The notes below the pieces were generated by a model. That model did not search any database. It saw only the letters and a list, made by a program, of their open reading frames with translations, and was not told the origin of the DNA. Shown here in pieces: positions 8,297-15,760 of a DNA stretch of 42,326 bases. Made by a program: the position numbers and the translations under genes. The DNA is from JBFWWW01 sp050245975 (GTDB lineage: Bacteria; Pseudomonadota; Alphaproteobacteria; Rhizobiales; Hyphomicrobiaceae). Within the stretch, counting starts at the first letter, position 1; every line of letters starts with the position of its first letter. The DNA lies in assembly GCA_050245975.1 (NCBI GenBank), contig JBFWWW010000007.1, positions 1-42,326 of the forward strand, read 5' to 3'.

Positions 8297-8728
8297 ATGC
8301 GACACAAGAAGCTAGGGCGGCGCTTCGGCCGCGACAGCGGGCACCGGCAGGCCATGTTCTCGAACATGGCCGCAGCCCTTATCAAGCATGAGCAGATCGT
8401 CACAACGCTGCCGAAGGCGAAGGATTTGCGTCGCGTGATGGACAAGTACATCACGCTCGCCAAGCGCGGCGATCTCAACTCGCGTCGCATCGCAGCTGCC
8501 CGCCTGCGCGATGAGGCGATGGTCAAGAAGCTCTTTGATACGCTTGGGCCACGCTACAAGGACCGCGCCGGCGGTTACACGCGCGTGCTCAAGGCGGGTT
8601 TCCGCTACGGCGACAGCGCGCCGCGCGCCGTCATCGAGCTTGTCGATCGCGACGAGACGGTGAAGGGACGCGAGGACCGCGAGCGCCATGAGGCGATGAA
8701 AGAACAGGCCGACGCGTCGGCTGCTTGA
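8297..8728 (+). CDS. rplQ: 50S ribosomal protein L17
   Basis: L17 sits near the peptide exit tunnel. The 143-residue product begins MRHKKLGRRFGRDSGHRQAM, a family signature, and contains RVMDKYITLAKRGDL and GDSAPRAVIELVDR. The charged C-terminal tail after about residue 118 is typical of alphaproteobacterial L17. It is the last gene of the alpha operon and is followed by an intrinsic terminator. Confidence 0.98.
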   Translation: MRHKKLGRRFGRDSGHRQAMFSNMAAALIKHEQIVTTLPKAKDLRRVMDKYITLAKRGDLNSRRIAAARLRDEAMVKKLFDTLGPRYKDRAGGYTRVLKAGFRYGDSAPRAVIELVDRDETVKGREDRERHEAMKEQADASAA

Positions 8729-8754
8729 AGCCCAGCGTTTGCCGTGTGACGCGA

Positions 8755-8785
8755 ACCCGCGCAGCTCCGGCCGCGCGGGTTTTTT
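8755..8785 (+). terminator. Intrinsic terminator after rplQ
   Basis: ACCCGCGC (8755-8762) pairs with GCGCGGGT (8773-8780) around a 10-nt GC-rich loop, followed directly by a run of six T (8780-8785). It ends the ribosomal protein operon and isolates recA. Confidence 0.85.
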
Positions 8786-8851
8786 GCAGTCCGCGAGTCG
8801 CGGTTGGCGGCGATATCGTCAATGCGCTCCGGCGAGTCGCATACAAACGCA

Positions 8852-8866
8852 GAACACATGCCGAAT
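8852..8866 (+). promoter_or_regulatory. Weak upstream SOS-box-like site
   Basis: GAAC-N7-GAAT differs from the alphaproteobacterial LexA site GAAC-N7-GAAC at one of eight fixed bases. It lies 42 nt before the better-placed recA box. Confidence 0.3.
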
Positions 8867-8897
8867 AACTGAATTATATCAGTCTGGTGCTGTCGAG

Positions 8898-8926
8898 TTG
8901 TCAAGTGAGAACAAAAGGAGTACATT
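8898..8926 (+). promoter_or_regulatory. recA promoter
   Basis: TTGTCA (8898-8903), a 17-nt spacer and TACATT (8921-8926) form a sigma-70-type promoter ahead of recA. The spacer and the -10 are overlapped by the SOS-box-like site at 8909-8923, so LexA binding would block RNA polymerase. Confidence 0.55.
8909..8923 (+). promoter_or_regulatory. Candidate LexA (SOS) box of recA
   Basis: GAAC-N7-GTAC matches the alphaproteobacterial consensus GAAC-N7-GAAC at seven of eight fixed bases and overlaps the recA promoter spacer and -10. recA is a conserved SOS gene, and a perfect box precedes ssb in the same window. Confidence 0.55.
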
Positions 8927-8972
8927 GCCTCAAATTGCCTTTGATGCGGAAGTCAGAGATAAGGGGTTAACG

Positions 8973-10109
8973 ATGAGCACGCCGGCACTTCGCGTGGTCG
9001 ATGGGGGCAGCATGGACAAGCACAAGGCGCTCAGCGCCGCGCTGGAGCAGATCGAGAAGCATTTCGGCAAAGGCTCCATCATGCGGCTTGGAGCCAACGA
9101 CAAGAGCATCGACGTGGAGGCGATCTCCACGGGTTCGCTCGGCCTCGATATCGCCCTTGGCATTGGCGGCTTGCCGAAGGGACGCGTCATCGAGATCTTC
9201 GGGCCTGAGAGCTCCGGCAAGACGACCCTCGCGCTCCAGTGTGTCGCCGAGGCGCAGAAGAAGGGCGGCATCTGCGCCTTCGTGGACGCGGAACATGCGC
9301 TCGATCCTGTCTATGCCCGCAAGTTGGGCGTCAAGGTCGACGAGCTCCTGATCTCGCAGCCGGACACCGGCGAGCAGGCACTCGAGATCGCCGATACGCT
9401 GGTCCGCTCCGGCGCGGTGGACATTCTGGTCGTGGATTCGGTCGCCGCGCTCACGCCAAAGGCTGAGATCGAGGGCGAGATGGGCGACAGTCTGCCCGGC
9501 CTGCAGGCGCGCCTGATGAGTCAGGCGCTGCGCAAGCTCACGGGGTCCATCTCCAAGTCCGGCTGCATGGTGATCTTCATCAACCAGATCCGCATGAAGA
9601 TTGGCATCATGTTCGGCAATCCCGAGACGACGACCGGCGGCAACGCGCTCAAGTTCTACGCGTCTGTGCGGCTCGACATTCGCCGTATCGGCCAGATCAA
9701 GGACCGCGACGAAGTGGTGGGCAACCAAACCCGCGTGAAGGTGGTCAAGAACAAGGTCGCTCCCCCGTTCAAGCAGGTCGAGTTCGACATCATGTACGGT
9801 GAGGGCATCTCCAAGACTGGCGAGTTGGTCGATCTCGGGACCAAAGTGGGGGTGGTCGAGAAATCGGGTGCATGGATTTCCTACAAGGGCAACCGCATCG
9901 GACAGGGACGCGAGAATGCGAAGGCCTTTCTCAAGGACAATCCCGCCGTGGCTGCCGAAATCGAGCGTGCAATCCGACAGAATGCCGGCCTTCTGACCGA
10001 CCAGATGCTCGATGCCAATCCGGAAGCCGAAGCAGAGGCGCCGGACGCGGATGGTGTTCTTCCCGATGTCGAGGACGCGCCAGAGAAAAAGGCGCGGGCC
10101 AAGCGCTAG
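8973..10109 (+). CDS. recA: Recombinase RecA
   Basis: RecA forms filaments on single-stranded DNA, carries out strand exchange and stimulates LexA self-cleavage. The 378-residue product has Walker A GPESSGKTT at residues 77-85, the VDAEHALDP segment, Walker B-type ILVVDSVAAL, and the loop regions GDSLPGLQARLMSQALRKLT and MFGNPETTTGGNALKF. The tail from about residue 350 is acidic, as in most RecA. The frame is open to 8739, but AAGGGG at 8961-8966 and family alignment support ATG 8973 (MSTPALRVVD). ATG 9012 is an alternative. Confidence 0.97.
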   Translation: MSTPALRVVDGGSMDKHKALSAALEQIEKHFGKGSIMRLGANDKSIDVEAISTGSLGLDIALGIGGLPKGRVIEIFGPESSGKTTLALQCVAEAQKKGGICAFVDAEHALDPVYARKLGVKVDELLISQPDTGEQALEIADTLVRSGAVDILVVDSVAALTPKAEIEGEMGDSLPGLQARLMSQALRKLTGSISKSGCMVIFINQIRMKIGIMFGNPETTTGGNALKFYASVRLDIRRIGQIKDRDEVVGNQTRVKVVKNKVAPPFKQVEFDIMYGEGISKTGELVDLGTKVGVVEKSGAWISYKGNRIGQGRENAKAFLKDNPAVAAEIERAIRQNAGLLTDQMLDANPEAEAEAPDADGVLPDVEDAPEKKARAKR

Positions 10110-10248
10110 TCCTGGCAAGGCCGTGATAATGGCTGCGGCGAGCGGCGCCCCGCTACATGCCGATAGACTTTGACCTGCCCGCTCAGGGATGCGTGCTGAT
10201 GTCGGGAAGGCCATGAAGGACTTGAATTGCGGGCGCGTCTCGTGAGAA

Positions 10249-10277
10249 TTGACCGATGTTGAGCCGGCGCGTACGTG
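10249..10277 (+). promoter_or_regulatory. Candidate promoter for the SDR gene
   Basis: TTGACC (10249-10254) and TACGTG (10272-10277) lie 17 nt apart and end 20 nt before the SDR start. The -35 is good and the -10 is weak. Confidence 0.35.
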
Positions 10278-10297
10278 CTGGAGCCGCGGGGAAGGCA

Positions 10298-11062
10298 ATG
10301 TCCTTGTTCAGTCTCAAGGGACGAGTAGCGCTCATTACGGGTGGCAACGGCGGCATTGGTTTGGGCATGGCGCATGGTTTCGCCGAGGCCGGTGCGGATG
10401 TCGTGATTGCGGGGCGCAACGCGGCAAAGTCGCGAGCCGCCGCGGCGGAACTTGCGCAGCTCGGCGTGAAGACGGCCGTCGTCGAGGTCGATGTGCGCGA
10501 TCCCGAGTCGTGCCGGAAAATGGTCGAGGCGACTGTCGCCGAGCTTGGCAGGCTCGATATCCTGGTCAACAACGCGGGGATCAACATCCGCAAGCAGCCG
10601 GAGCAGTACACGCCCGGTGAGTGGCGCGAGGTTCTCGGGATCAACCTCGACGGGGCGTTTTATAGCTCCCATGCGGCTTATCAGGCCATGACGAAGGCCG
10701 GCGGCGGCAAGGTCATCAATATCGGCTCGATGATGTCGATTTTCGGAGCATCTTTTGCGACCCCCTATGCGGCGTCCAAGGGCGGGATCGTTCAGATGAC
10801 ACGAGCGCTCGCCAGCGCCTGGGCAAAGGACAATATCCAAGTCAACGCCATCCTGCCGGGGTGGATCGACACGGATCTCACGCGTGGCGCCCGTCGTGAC
10901 GTGCCGGGCCTGCACGACAAGGTGGTCCAGCGGACGCCTGCGGCGCGCTGGGGGGTGCCGGACGACTTCCGCGGAATCGCGGTCTTCCTGGGCAGCGAGG
11001 CTTCGGACTTCGTGACGGGGACGGCAATTCCGGTAGATGGCGGTTATTCCATCCAGGCCTGA
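10298..11062 (+). CDS. Short-chain dehydrogenase/reductase (SDR)
   Basis: A cytosolic NAD(P)-dependent oxidoreductase of the classical SDR type, 254 residues. Visible motifs are the cofactor-binding TGGNGGIGLG near residues 15-24, NNAG near residue 90, the catalytic Ser in NIGSMMS, the catalytic YAASK, and the C-terminal GTAIPVDGGYS. It resembles gluconate 5-dehydrogenase and KduD-type sugar acid dehydrogenases or FabG-like enzymes; the substrate cannot be read from the sequence. ATG 10298 is chosen because it places the Rossmann fold at the usual distance; an in-frame ATG at 10256 would add 14 residues. It appears to stand alone between recA and the pentapeptide gene. Confidence 0.88.
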   Translation: MSLFSLKGRVALITGGNGGIGLGMAHGFAEAGADVVIAGRNAAKSRAAAAELAQLGVKTAVVEVDVRDPESCRKMVEATVAELGRLDILVNNAGINIRKQPEQYTPGEWREVLGINLDGAFYSSHAAYQAMTKAGGGKVINIGSMMSIFGASFATPYAASKGGIVQMTRALASAWAKDNIQVNAILPGWIDTDLTRGARRDVPGLHDKVVQRTPAARWGVPDDFRGIAVFLGSEASDFVTGTAIPVDGGYSIQA

Positions 11063-11218
11063 ACCTGCCTGCTTGGGACGGCGTGGCCTCCCAGATTAAC
11101 CGGATGATTGTTCCGGACCCTTCGACGAGGCCGAGTGAAGCCCCTTGCCATAGTTTTTCCGCTATGGTCGGGCCTGTCGGAATGGCGGCAGGCGCTGGGA
11201 ACCCGGGGGCAATCGGAG

Positions 11219-13270
11219 ATGAACGACATCGGTCGCGTAGCGCTCGAGGCCGAGGCACCCGTCAATCCTTACAGCCTGCTCGAGGCAGTGAACCGTTCGA
11301 GCGGCGCGCTCAACACGGCCTGGATTATCTTCATCGCGTTGATGAGCTATCTCCTGATCGCGGTGGCGGGCGTCAGCCATCGTGACCTGTTGCTCAACAA
11401 TGCCATCCCGCTTCCGATTCTGCAGGTGCAGATCGAGCTGACGCGCTTCTTCCTTTTTGCGCCGTTCGTGCTCGTGCTTTTGCATGTCGGCGTGCTGTCG
11501 CAGGCCGTCCTGCTGGCGCGCAAGACCCTGGAGTTCGATCGTTCGTTGCGCATGCTGGAGACCACCGACCGGCGCACGCATCCCTTGCGGCTGGAGCTGG
11601 ACAATTTCTTCTTCGTGCAGGCCATCGCCGGTGCCGACCGCAGCCGCGTCATGGGGAGCTTCCTGCACGGTATGTCGTGGCTGACGCTTGTATTCCTGCC
11701 CGCTATTCTGCTGCTCTATATCCAGACTGCGTTTCTGCCCTATCACAGCGTTTCGATCACGGGAGCGCACCGCTTCGCGGTTCTGGCGGACATTGCGTTG
11801 CTGGTGTTCGTCGGCGTGTTCCTCGTGCGAACGGAAACCTCGTTCTTCCGGGCCTTCGGCCTGAGCAGCGTGCAGCATCCCATGAGCTTCGTGCTGACGG
11901 GTGTCGTGCTTTGCCTTGTGGCCTTCGTGGCGCTGTTCGTGGCTACCATTCCCGGCGAGCCGCTCGACCGGGCGGCGCGTTCGCTGTCGCCCGTACCGGT
12001 CGTGGCCGACCAAGATGACCGGGCCGCGCTCGGGTTCCTCTTTCCGTTCGTCGGCACCGTACCGGACAGGGCCCTCCTTGGTCTGTTTCGGCGCAACCTC
12101 GATGTTACCGATGCTGATTTGGTGGTCGACAACGATATCTCACCTGGCGAGGCAAGCCTGAGCCTCCGGAACCGGGATCTGCGCTTTGCGCGCCTCGACC
12201 GCACGGATCTGCATCAGGCGGACTTCACCGGTGCCAATCTCGAAGGAGCAAGCTTCGTTCAATCCGACCTGCGCAACGTCCGCATGCAATGTGCGGACCT
12301 GAACGCCCTGCTGCTGCGCGCCGATCGCGCGGCTGCCGGCTGCACACGCGCGCGGCGTGCTGATTTCTCGAAGGCGCGGATGAGCGGCGCCCGACTCTCC
12401 GGGATCGATCTGCGGGCGGCGCGGCTCGAGGAAGCGAGCCTCGATGGTGCCGAGCTGACGTATGGCCTCATGTATGGTGCAAACTTTGCCGGTGCACATC
12501 TCGAGCGCGCGGATGTCACCGGCGGCGTCTGGCTGCAGGGCGCCAATTTTCTGCAGGCGCAACTCCAGGGTGCGGACCTGACAGGTGCCAAGCTTCAGTT
12601 TGCGGACCTGTCGAATACCGGGCTGCAGGGAGCTGTGCTCGCACTTGCAAACCTCGAGGGCGCGGGACTGCGGGATTCCAGTCTCGATGGTGCCTACTTG
12701 CCCTGGGCGCGCCTCGAGGGCGCAGACCTGAACGGCGCGCGCGCGCCCGGCGCGGACTTTCGTGGCGCTGCCGTCTGGCAGACAACTGCGCCTGCCGCCG
12801 TTGGGTCACCGCTCGCGGACTTCGGAGAGATCACGCTGGCGAAACCCAGTCCGGCCGACGCCGCCGAGTTCAACCAGATGGTGGCGCGCATCGACAGTCC
12901 GCGGCTTCGTGCTCAGCTCATCGACGGCATCGGTCCGCTGTTCGATCCCGCAAAGAGCCAGGATTGGACCGGCTCGGCTGCCATGATTGTCTGGCAGGAC
13001 CTCATCAAGACGAGCGAGACTGCAGTTGGCGATGACTATCGGCAGCGCATCACCCAGATGCTGTCCGCTCTGATGTGCAAAGCTCGGTGGGGGGACGGTG
13101 CCGTGGCTACGGGTATTGCCAGGCGGGCCCAGGGGTCGGGCTTCAAGGGCGATATGCTCGCCATTTATGATCGGTTGCGCGCCCAGGACTGTGCGGCGAT
13201 GCCGGGACTGGCCGCCAGCGCCGTGTTGCGCGACCTGACGCTGGCCGCCGACGCCGCCCGCGGCCAGTGA
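11219..13270 (+). CDS. Membrane protein with C-terminal pentapeptide repeats
   Basis: The 683-residue product has three parts. Residues about 30-250 carry five predicted membrane segments, for example WIIFIALMSYLLIAVAGV and VVLCLVAFVALFVATIPG. Residues about 310-525 contain many A(D/N)LxG-type pentapeptides, such as TDLHQADFTGANLEGASF and LQGADLTGAKLQFADLS, which fold as a right-handed quadrilateral beta-helix. The last 150 residues form a helical domain that I do not recognise. The beta-helix is probably cytosolic or periplasmic and tethered to the inner membrane. The function is unknown; pentapeptide proteins include gyrase protectors, but the membrane-anchored forms are mostly uncharacterised. 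ATG 11219 gives a reasonable N-terminus; an in-frame TTG at 11108 is less likely. Confidence 0.8.
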   Translation: MNDIGRVALEAEAPVNPYSLLEAVNRSSGALNTAWIIFIALMSYLLIAVAGVSHRDLLLNNAIPLPILQVQIELTRFFLFAPFVLVLLHVGVLSQAVLLARKTLEFDRSLRMLETTDRRTHPLRLELDNFFFVQAIAGADRSRVMGSFLHGMSWLTLVFLPAILLLYIQTAFLPYHSVSITGAHRFAVLADIALLVFVGVFLVRTETSFFRAFGLSSVQHPMSFVLTGVVLCLVAFVALFVATIPGEPLDRAARSLSPVPVVADQDDRAALGFLFPFVGTVPDRALLGLFRRNLDVTDADLVVDNDISPGEASLSLRNRDLRFARLDRTDLHQADFTGANLEGASFVQSDLRNVRMQCADLNALLLRADRAAAGCTRARRADFSKARMSGARLSGIDLRAARLEEASLDGAELTYGLMYGANFAGAHLERADVTGGVWLQGANFLQAQLQGADLTGAKLQFADLSNTGLQGAVLALANLEGAGLRDSSLDGAYLPWARLEGADLNGARAPGADFRGAAVWQTTAPAAVGSPLADFGEITLAKPSPADAAEFNQMVARIDSPRLRAQLIDGIGPLFDPAKSQDWTGSAAMIVWQDLIKTSETAVGDDYRQRITQMLSALMCKARWGDGAVATGIARRAQGSGFKGDMLAIYDRLRAQDCAAMPGLAASAVLRDLTLAADAARGQ

Positions 13271-13275
13271 CGGCC

Positions 13276-13304
13276 TTGCAATACGCCGGGCCCGCGTTTA
13301 TTTA
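13276..13304 (+). promoter_or_regulatory. Candidate ssb promoter
   Basis: TTGCAA (13276-13281), a 17-nt spacer and TATTTA (13299-13304) stand directly before a perfect SOS box, so the box would cover the transcription start. Confidence 0.45.
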
Positions 13305-13319
13305 GAACATAATAGGAAC
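13305..13319 (+). promoter_or_regulatory. LexA (SOS) box upstream of ssb
   Basis: GAAC-ATAATAG-GAAC is an exact match to the alphaproteobacterial SOS consensus GAAC-N7-GAAC. It lies about 140 nt before the ssb start in an otherwise gene-free gap. LexA control of ssb is known in related bacteria, where ssb is often divergent from uvrA; here a pentapeptide gene is upstream instead. Confidence 0.75.
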
Positions 13320-13457
13320 ATGATGCTTTGTTAGGAGCGCATGTCGCCAAAGGCGTGGACAAGCAACTCGGCTGGCTGACTTGGCAAGCGCGCCGTGTCT
13401 TAAGGTCGGCGTGAAGGAGTCGGCGCGTGTGCCGATGCAACTGGTAAGGAGAACCCG

Positions 13458-13961
13458 ATGGCCGGTTCCGTGAACAAAGTCATCCTGGTCGGCAATCTCG
13501 GCCGGGACCCTGAGATCAGGCGCACGCAGGATGGGCGCCCCATCGCCAATTTGCGCGTGGCCACGACCGATACCTGGCGCGACAAGACGAGCGGCGAGCG
13601 CCGCGAGAAGACCGAGTGGCATACGGTGGTGATCTTCAACGAGGGGCTGTGCCGGGTCGCCGAGCAATATCTCAAGAAGGGCGCCAAGGTTTACATCGAA
13701 GGCCAGCTTCAGACCCGCAAGTGGCAGGATCAAAGCGGGCAGGAGCGCTACTCGACCGAGGTGGTGCTTCAGAACTTCAATGGCCAGCTGACCATGCTCG
13801 ACGGACGCAGCGGTGGTGCCGGCATGCAGGAGGGTGGGCAGGCGGACTATAGCGCCGAGGGCGGTGTGGGAGGTTATTCCGAAGCCAAGCGGAGCGGCAG
13901 CAAGCCGGCCGGCGGAGGCAAGGGCTTCGACAAGCAGCTCGACGACGAAATCCCGTTTTGA
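13458..13961 (+). CDS. ssb: Single-stranded DNA-binding protein
   Basis: SSB coats single-stranded DNA during replication, repair and recombination. The 167-residue product has an N-terminal OB fold (MAGSVNKVILVGNLGRDPEI, then RKWQDQSGQERYSTEVVL), a Gly/Ser-rich linker from about residue 112, and the acidic C-terminal tip DDEIPF that binds partner proteins. AAGGAG precedes the ATG. A perfect SOS box upstream suggests damage induction. Confidence 0.97.
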   Translation: MAGSVNKVILVGNLGRDPEIRRTQDGRPIANLRVATTDTWRDKTSGERREKTEWHTVVIFNEGLCRVAEQYLKKGAKVYIEGQLQTRKWQDQSGQERYSTEVVLQNFNGQLTMLDGRSGGAGMQEGGQADYSAEGGVGGYSEAKRSGSKPAGGGKGFDKQLDDEIPF

Positions 13962-14000
13962 GGTGCGGCAGTCGGTCCGCGCCGACTTGAATGTCCGCAG

Positions 14001-15053
14001 CTAGCGCCGTTTGCGCTTCCTCCCGGGTTTATGGGGCGGATGGTTATGTCGCGGCAAGGGCTTGGATGCTGCTGGGGTGGCGTCGAGGGTCTGGCCGGCC
14101 GGCGCGGATAACGGCGGAACCTGCCGCGCAACCGGGTCGTCGTGACCGGCAGCGGCCAGGTAGAGGCGGCGGACGTCGGGATAGCGCGCCCGGATCGAGG
14201 TCTCGAGCCGGGCGATGATGTCTTCGACCCGCGACGCCGGCATCGTGTCTTCGAAGTCGAGGCGCGCGGTTGCCAGCACGTCGTGCGGCCCCAGATGCAT
14301 CGTGCGGATGTCGTACGCGGCGCGGATCAAGCCGGTGCGTCGCGCTTCCTCTGCGATCAGATTGTTTATGCCGGCAACCACGTCGGCTGCGGCAGCCTCA
14401 CCAATCAGAAGGCTTTTCGTTTCTATGCTCATGAAAGCCGCGACCGCGGCCAGGATGAGCCCGATACCGATGGAAGCCGCGCCGTCCGCAGCGAGCCATC
14501 CCAACCTGTCGGCCGCAAGATTGCCGGCCAGGGCCAGGGTGAGACCTGCGAGTGCAGCGCAATCCTCGAGGAGGACCGTGAAAAGCGCCGGGTCCTTCGA
14601 GCCGCGCAGTGCGCGCAGGAACGGGCGGCTGCCGCGCTGGATGTTGAACTCGCGCACGGCGAAGACTGTTGAACCGAGTTCCAGCGCGATGGCGATCAGC
14701 AGCACCGCGTAGTTGACGATGGGCGATGAGATCGGGTGCGGTGCCTTGAGCTTGGTGACCCCCTCGTAGATCGAGACGCCGGCACCCATCGAGAACAGCA
14801 GGATCGCAACGACAAAGCTCCAGAAGTACAGTTCCTTGCCATAGCCGAAGGGATGGCGCGTATCTGCGGCCCGGCGCGAGCGTCGCTGCCCCAGCAGAAG
14901 AAGGAGCTGGTTGGAGGTATCGGCCAAGGAATGGACCGCCTCCGACAGCATCGCGGCCGATCCCGTGATCGCAGCCGCAACGAATTTCGTTGCTGCAATC
15001 AGAGCGTTGAAGCCCAGAGCTGCGTAGACGACGGTTGTCGAGCCTGATGCCAT
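14001..15053 (-). CDS. Cation diffusion facilitator family transporter
   Basis: An inner-membrane cation/proton antiporter that exports divalent metals such as Zn, Fe, Co or Mn. The 350-residue product has six membrane segments. The metal-site motif HSLAD with its flanking SEAV lies in segment 2, HPFGYGKELYFWSF follows it, and LLEDCAALAGL in segment 5 supplies the second Asp. A cytosolic domain follows (DIRTMHLGPHDVLATARLDF). The last 50 residues are a Pro/Arg/His-rich tail (RHNHPPHKPGRKRKRR), possibly metal-binding or simply disordered. I chose ATG at 15053 (MASGSTTVVYAAL); the frame is open for 64 codons upstream without membrane character. It converges on ssb with a 39-nt gap. Confidence 0.88.
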   Translation of the reverse strand: MASGSTTVVYAALGFNALIAATKFVAAAITGSAAMLSEAVHSLADTSNQLLLLLGQRRSRRAADTRHPFGYGKELYFWSFVVAILLFSMGAGVSIYEGVTKLKAPHPISSPIVNYAVLLIAIALELGSTVFAVREFNIQRGSRPFLRALRGSKDPALFTVLLEDCAALAGLTLALAGNLAADRLGWLAADGAASIGIGLILAAVAAFMSIETKSLLIGEAAAADVVAGINNLIAEEARRTGLIRAAYDIRTMHLGPHDVLATARLDFEDTMPASRVEDIIARLETSIRARYPDVRRLYLAAAGHDDPVARQVPPLSAPAGQTLDATPAASKPLPRHNHPPHKPGRKRKRR

Positions 15054-15286
15054 GCCTGTCCGTTCGGAGCCGGGTATGAACCAGCATAGGTCAATGTTCG
15101 ATGTGATCAATCGGCTTTCAAATATTCGCGAGGGCTGCGCCGGAAAGTCGATTTCGGTGGACGGTGGCTCCGTCGCTACGATGCGTACGGACTTCCGTGC
15201 CACTGCCACCAGCAACCCAAAGCGTTGCCTTGCGTTCAAGAACATCCGGGGGGAAGCGCGCCGTATGGATAGACGCGAGGAACCCC

Positions 15287-15571
15287 ATGTTCAGAATCTT
15301 TTTTCTACTATTCGTTCTCGTGACGGCCGGCCCTGCTTCAAGCCATGATTGGTATCCGATCGAGTGCTGTCACGGTATGGATTGCGCGCCGGTGGATCAG
15401 GTGACTCTGATGCCCGACAAGGCGATGCGTGTTACCTCGAAAATCGGTACCACTGTCATTCCGGCCTCGTTTCCACGCCGCGATTCTCCCGACAATAAAA
15501 TGCATGTTTGCATGCATGTGATTGGCGGCGTCTTGACCCCCATATGCCTGTTCCTGCCGCCATCCACCTGA
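15287..15571 (+). CDS. Small secreted Cys-rich protein of unknown function
   Basis: A 94-residue protein with an N-terminal signal peptide (MFRIFFLLFVLVTAGPASS) and a predicted periplasmic domain starting HDWYPIECCHGMDCAPVD. Later cysteines lie in HVCMHV and PICLFLPP, giving five in the mature part, perhaps for disulfides or metal. I recall similar HDWYP-type exported proteins in alphaproteobacteria, all uncharacterised, and can assign no function. GAGG precedes the ATG at 15287. It is divergent from the cation transporter. Confidence 0.7.
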   Translation: MFRIFFLLFVLVTAGPASSHDWYPIECCHGMDCAPVDQVTLMPDKAMRVTSKIGTTVIPASFPRRDSPDNKMHVCMHVIGGVLTPICLFLPPST

Positions 15572-15574
15572 GCC

Positions 15575-15643
15575 TCAGAATTCGACGTCGAGTTCCTCAA
15601 GCTCATCGGGTTCGTTCCGCGCGGATGCGACCCATTCCGCCAT
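15575..15643 (-). pseudogene. Possible C-terminal remnant of a small acidic protein
   Basis: On the minus strand a short reading frame ends WVASARNEPDELEELDVEF and stops at 15575, 3 nt from the stop of the secreted-protein gene. The frame stays open upstream to about 15710 but has no ATG before 15643 and runs through a terminator hairpin. The composition looks like real protein, so it may be the tail of a lost gene or a 22-residue peptide. I do not recognise the family. Confidence 0.2.
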
Positions 15644-15682
15644 GGGCGTCCACGCCTTGATGTGTTCGCAGCCAATAGAAAG

Positions 15683-15710
15683 CCCCGGCCTGCGACGCAG
15701 ACCGGGGTTT
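15683..15710. terminator. Bidirectional intrinsic terminator
   Basis: CCCCGG (15683-15688) pairs with CCGGGG (15702-15707). After one mismatch, CTGC pairs with GCAG around a GAC loop, making a near-perfect 10-bp hairpin. TTT follows on the plus strand and CTTTC on the minus strand. It lies between the secreted-protein gene (plus) and the PRC-barrel gene (minus) and can serve both. Confidence 0.6.
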
Positions 15711-15760
15711 CAAATGGCTCCTGAGCAGACGGCTATAGCCGCCTTGCCGCCGCCGACATC

